Made by a program: the position numbers and the translations under genes
Origin: an uncultured Ruminococcus sp.
GTDB lineage: Bacteria > Bacillota > Clostridia > Oscillospirales > Acutalibacteraceae
Direction: 5' to 3'
Assembly (NCBI GenBank): GCA_902762335.1
Contig: CACWNZ010000051.1
Location: 1 to 7,818 of the forward strand
Length of the DNA stretch: 7,818 bases
The notes under the pieces: model-generated
What the model was told of the DNA's origin: nothing
Seen by the model: only the letters and a program-made list of their open reading frames with translations
Database searches by the model: none
Shown: positions 6,062 through 7,818 of the stretch, one piece after another
Position numbering within the stretch: position 1 is the stretch's first letter
Layout: each line of letters begins with the position of its first letter

Positions 6062-7796
6062 TGATATCCTCCTCTACAACAGTCGTAAGGTCAAACATAT
6101 CACTATAGCTTGCCAGCTTGATATCCATGCCGGTGTTTTTTGTGCCGACGCCCCCGAACGGTACTATGTGTACGGATACTATCAGGTTTTCATCTACAGA
6201 AAAGCCTATATGCCAAAGACCCTCTATGGGGATATTCGCAAGCCTTCTTGAAATACTGTCCTTGAGCTTGAGCATATAGAACTTATTATAGTTTTCGGAA
6301 AAGCCGAAGGCAAAGACGTCTATGTTGTTTCTGAGATTTGTAAAGATCAGTCTGTTTTTCGGACTGTCATCGGCTGAACCCTCATGGCAGAGATAATACG
6401 GTCTGCCCGGGATAAGCTCCTGATGATACTTTATACCGAAGGTGAGCTTCGGCTTTCCTTCCTTCGAGCTCTTTGAAATAAGTCCTATAGAGAAGCGCGC
6501 CGTGCTTTGCAGGCTTACCCTGCCTGCGGCAAGAAGGGCGGCGCCGAGAGAAATAGCCTGCTCGCTTCTGTCAGTGCGGATATTCTTGAAACGCATATCG
6601 TTTTTGGCGTTTGACGTAATGTTGTATATCTCCGATATCTGCTTCTGTACGAGATAGAACGAGCCGAAGCCTCCTACTAAAGCGATCTTGAAATCATCTC
6701 TGTTTCCCGCCTCGGGCTTTGTGGGATCCCTCTGTATATGTCTTGCGACCTTCTCGTTTATGTAGCGTATCTGAGAGTCAAGAACAGGCTCTATGATCTG
6801 CTTGTATGCCCTGAGGATATGATGATAAGTTATAGTTATGGGCTCCTCGCCGTAATCCAGACAGAAGAATTCTGTCGGCTCCTCTTCGAAAAGATCGTCA
6901 AGGTCGTTGTAGCTGTACATATCAAACGTCGTTCTGATCTCCTGAATGCCTCCTATAGACGTAAGATAGTTTTCAAAGCCGACGAGAGCTCTCTTGAACT
7001 TGATCTGCGAGCAGTCAACGTTCTCTATCCCGTGCTCATTCAGCGCAAGCAGCAGCACCTGCTGAAGATAGGCAAGTCCCGCATTGCCGAGAGATATATT
7101 GCCCGATTCATCGGGGTGATTCTCTCCCTTTCCGCAGCCCTCACGGTAGCATATCTCCATTTTTCCTTTACCGTCCGAGGTCACCTCTGTCAGTGTTATA
7201 TCAAGAGTGCCTCCGCCGTAATCTATAAGCAGGAGATGTCCGTTAAAGCTTTTATGTGTCTCCTTTTCGTAATTATGCGCAAAATAAGCGCTGGCGGCCT
7301 CGGGCTCGGATACGACCTTTATTCCCTCTTTTCTTATAGGGACGTTCAGCTCCTTAAGAATATTGACAAGTATACTTCTGCCGTCAAGTGAGAAGAACTT
7401 GCTGCCCCATATCTCGGGAATGCAGATATAGATGTTTTCTATAATTTCCTTCTCACTGCCAAAGCGCTTTAATATTCCCTTGAGTATCATCTCAAGGTAG
7501 CACTTGGTCACGGTCACGGGAGTATACTTGTCATTATAATTTCTTGCTTCGATCATATCCTTGTCAGATTCCACCAGCAGCATCTTAAAACCGTCAAATA
7601 CAGTATAGGATCTGTTGCCCGTCAGGCTTTTTGCGGCTTCTCCTACGGCTATGGCGCCGTTTTTTGAGAGGCTCACCACAGACGGGATACTGACAGGCGC
7701 TCCCTCTGCAAGATGCAGAGCCTCTACGGTGTCAGTCTCCTTCGTATATTTTGAAAAGGTAGAATAAGTGCTTCCGAAATCTATGCCTATTTTCAT
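6051..7796 (-). CDS. Hsp70/DnaK-like ATPase without helical lid
   Basis: A 581-residue member of the Hsp70/actin-fold ATPase superfamily, probably cytosolic (no signal peptide or membrane segment). Visible nucleotide-binding motifs: phosphate-1 DFGST at residues 6-10; K71 in the place of the catalytic lysine of DnaK (K70); CIPEIW around 125-131; SEPEAA at 163-168; phosphate-2 DYGGGTLDI at 192-200, with T197 and D199 matching DnaK T199 and D201; and the adenosine motif LVGGFGS at 373-379, followed by VQK as in DnaK. The ATPase should therefore be functional. After about residue 430 comes a short beta-rich segment resembling the Hsp70 substrate-binding beta domain (FSVDENLIVSVHI, 532-544). The protein stops at 581, so the alpha-helical lid is missing. 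The interdomain linker (GRVSLQSTARFSIGL, 425-439) lacks the VLLLDVTP signature. The start follows AAAGGAG by 9 bases. It is the first gene visible in the operon and overlaps gene 2. It is not housekeeping DnaK: both the C-terminus and the neighbours are wrong. Confidence 0.93.
   Translation of the reverse strand: MKIGIDFGSTYSTFSKYTKETDTVEALHLAEGAPVSIPSVVSLSKNGAIAVGEAAKSLTGNRSYTVFDGFKMLLVESDKDMIEARNYNDKYTPVTVTKCYLEMILKGILKRFGSEKEIIENIYICIPEIWGSKFFSLDGRSILVNILKELNVPIRKEGIKVVSEPEAASAYFAHNYEKETHKSFNGHLLLIDYGGGTLDITLTEVTSDGKGKMEICYREGCGKGENHPDESGNISLGNAGLAYLQQVLLLALNEHGIENVDCSQIKFKRALVGFENYLTSIGGIQEIRTTFDMYSYNDLDDLFEEEPTEFFCLDYGEEPITITYHHILRAYKQIIEPVLDSQIRYINEKVARHIQRDPTKPEAGNRDDFKIALVGGFGSFYLVQKQISEIYNITSNAKNDMRFKNIRTDRSEQAISLGAALLAAGRVSLQSTARFSIGLISKSSKEGKPKLTFGIKYHQELIPGRPYYLCHEGSADDSPKNRLIFTNLRNNIDVFAFGFSENYNKFYMLKLKDSISRRLANIPIEGLWHIGFSVDENLIVSVHIVPFGGVGTKNTGMDIKLASYSDMFDLTTVVEEDINEL
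6068..6073 (-). promoter_or_regulatory. Ribosome binding site inside the end of the Hsp70 gene
   Basis: A perfect AGGAGG in the last codons of the Hsp70-like gene, 6 bases before ATG 6061. It fixes the start of the coiled-coil gene and supports the 11-base overlap as a real coupled junction. Confidence 0.8.
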
Positions 7797-7805
7797 TTTT
7801 GCTGA

Positions 7806-7812
7806 CTCCTTT
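7806..7812 (-). promoter_or_regulatory. Ribosome binding site of the Hsp70-like gene
   Basis: AAAGGAG on the minus strand, 9 bases upstream of ATG 7796. Only 22 bases upstream of the start are in the window, so the promoter, or any earlier gene of the operon, cannot be seen. Confidence 0.7.
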
Positions 7813-7818
7813 GATCTT

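Larger units (their letters stand above)
1..7812 (-). other. Single six-gene operon (Hsp70-like system)
   Basis: Six genes run in the same direction with junctions of -11, +2, about +51 (39 if the upstream GTG is used), +24 and +31 bases. Five of the junctions or starts carry a strong purine-rich ribosome site. No promoter-sized gap or intrinsic terminator is present, so a single transcript is the simplest reading. Both ends of the operon lie outside the window. Confidence 0.8.

Noticed and set aside
6738..7391. A 217-codon open frame on the plus strand opposite the Hsp70-like gene.
   Set aside because: It is antisense to an ORF with clear Hsp70 motifs, no good ribosome site was noted, and the product has no coherent domain pattern. 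It is a shadow of biased codon use.

Overview
This 7.8 kb window looks like part of one long operon from a low-to-mid GC Firmicute, most likely a gut Clostridia/Oscillospiraceae (Ruminococcus-like) bacterium. The basis is the near-consensus AGGAGG ribosome binding sites in front of almost every gene, the K/E-rich proteins and the codon choice. The genus is an inference. Every convincing gene lies on the minus strand, so transcription runs from high to low coordinates. Coding density is close to complete: no gap between genes exceeds about 50 bases, and no tRNA, rRNA, CRISPR array, insertion sequence or terminator was seen.

In transcription order the genes are: (1) an Hsp70/DnaK-fold ATPase with a short C-terminal beta domain and no helical lid (7796-6051); (2) a 635-residue, mostly coiled-coil protein that overlaps gene 1 by 11 bases (6061-4154); (3) a 163-residue protein with an N-terminal Cys4 zinc ribbon and a beta-rich domain whose end resembles the Hsp70 substrate-binding beta domain (4151-3660); (4) a 515-residue protein with a possible degenerate AAA+-like core, a helical C-terminal half and an acidic disordered tail (3608-2061); (5) a 360-residue all-helical protein (2036-954); (6) an AT-richer, helical, basic-N-terminus protein that runs off the left edge (922-1, at least 307 residues).

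Only gene 1 belongs to a family I recognise firmly. The tight spacing and coupling suggest the products work together. A reasonable inference is an Hsp70-based switch (gene 1) that acts on or organises a long coiled-coil scaffold (gene 2), with a zinc-ribbon/beta-sandwich adaptor (gene 3) and several unfamiliar partners (genes 4-6). There is no GrpE, no J-domain protein and no canonical DnaK C-terminus, so this is not the housekeeping dnaK operon. No nuclease, toxin, protease, transporter or other effector is visible, so any output component would lie outside the window or in an unrecognised gene.

Other points: a perfect 8-bp stem hairpin without a U-tract sits between genes 3 and 4; the start of gene 4 is better placed at ATG 3608 than at GTG 3620; and composition drops clearly in gene 6.
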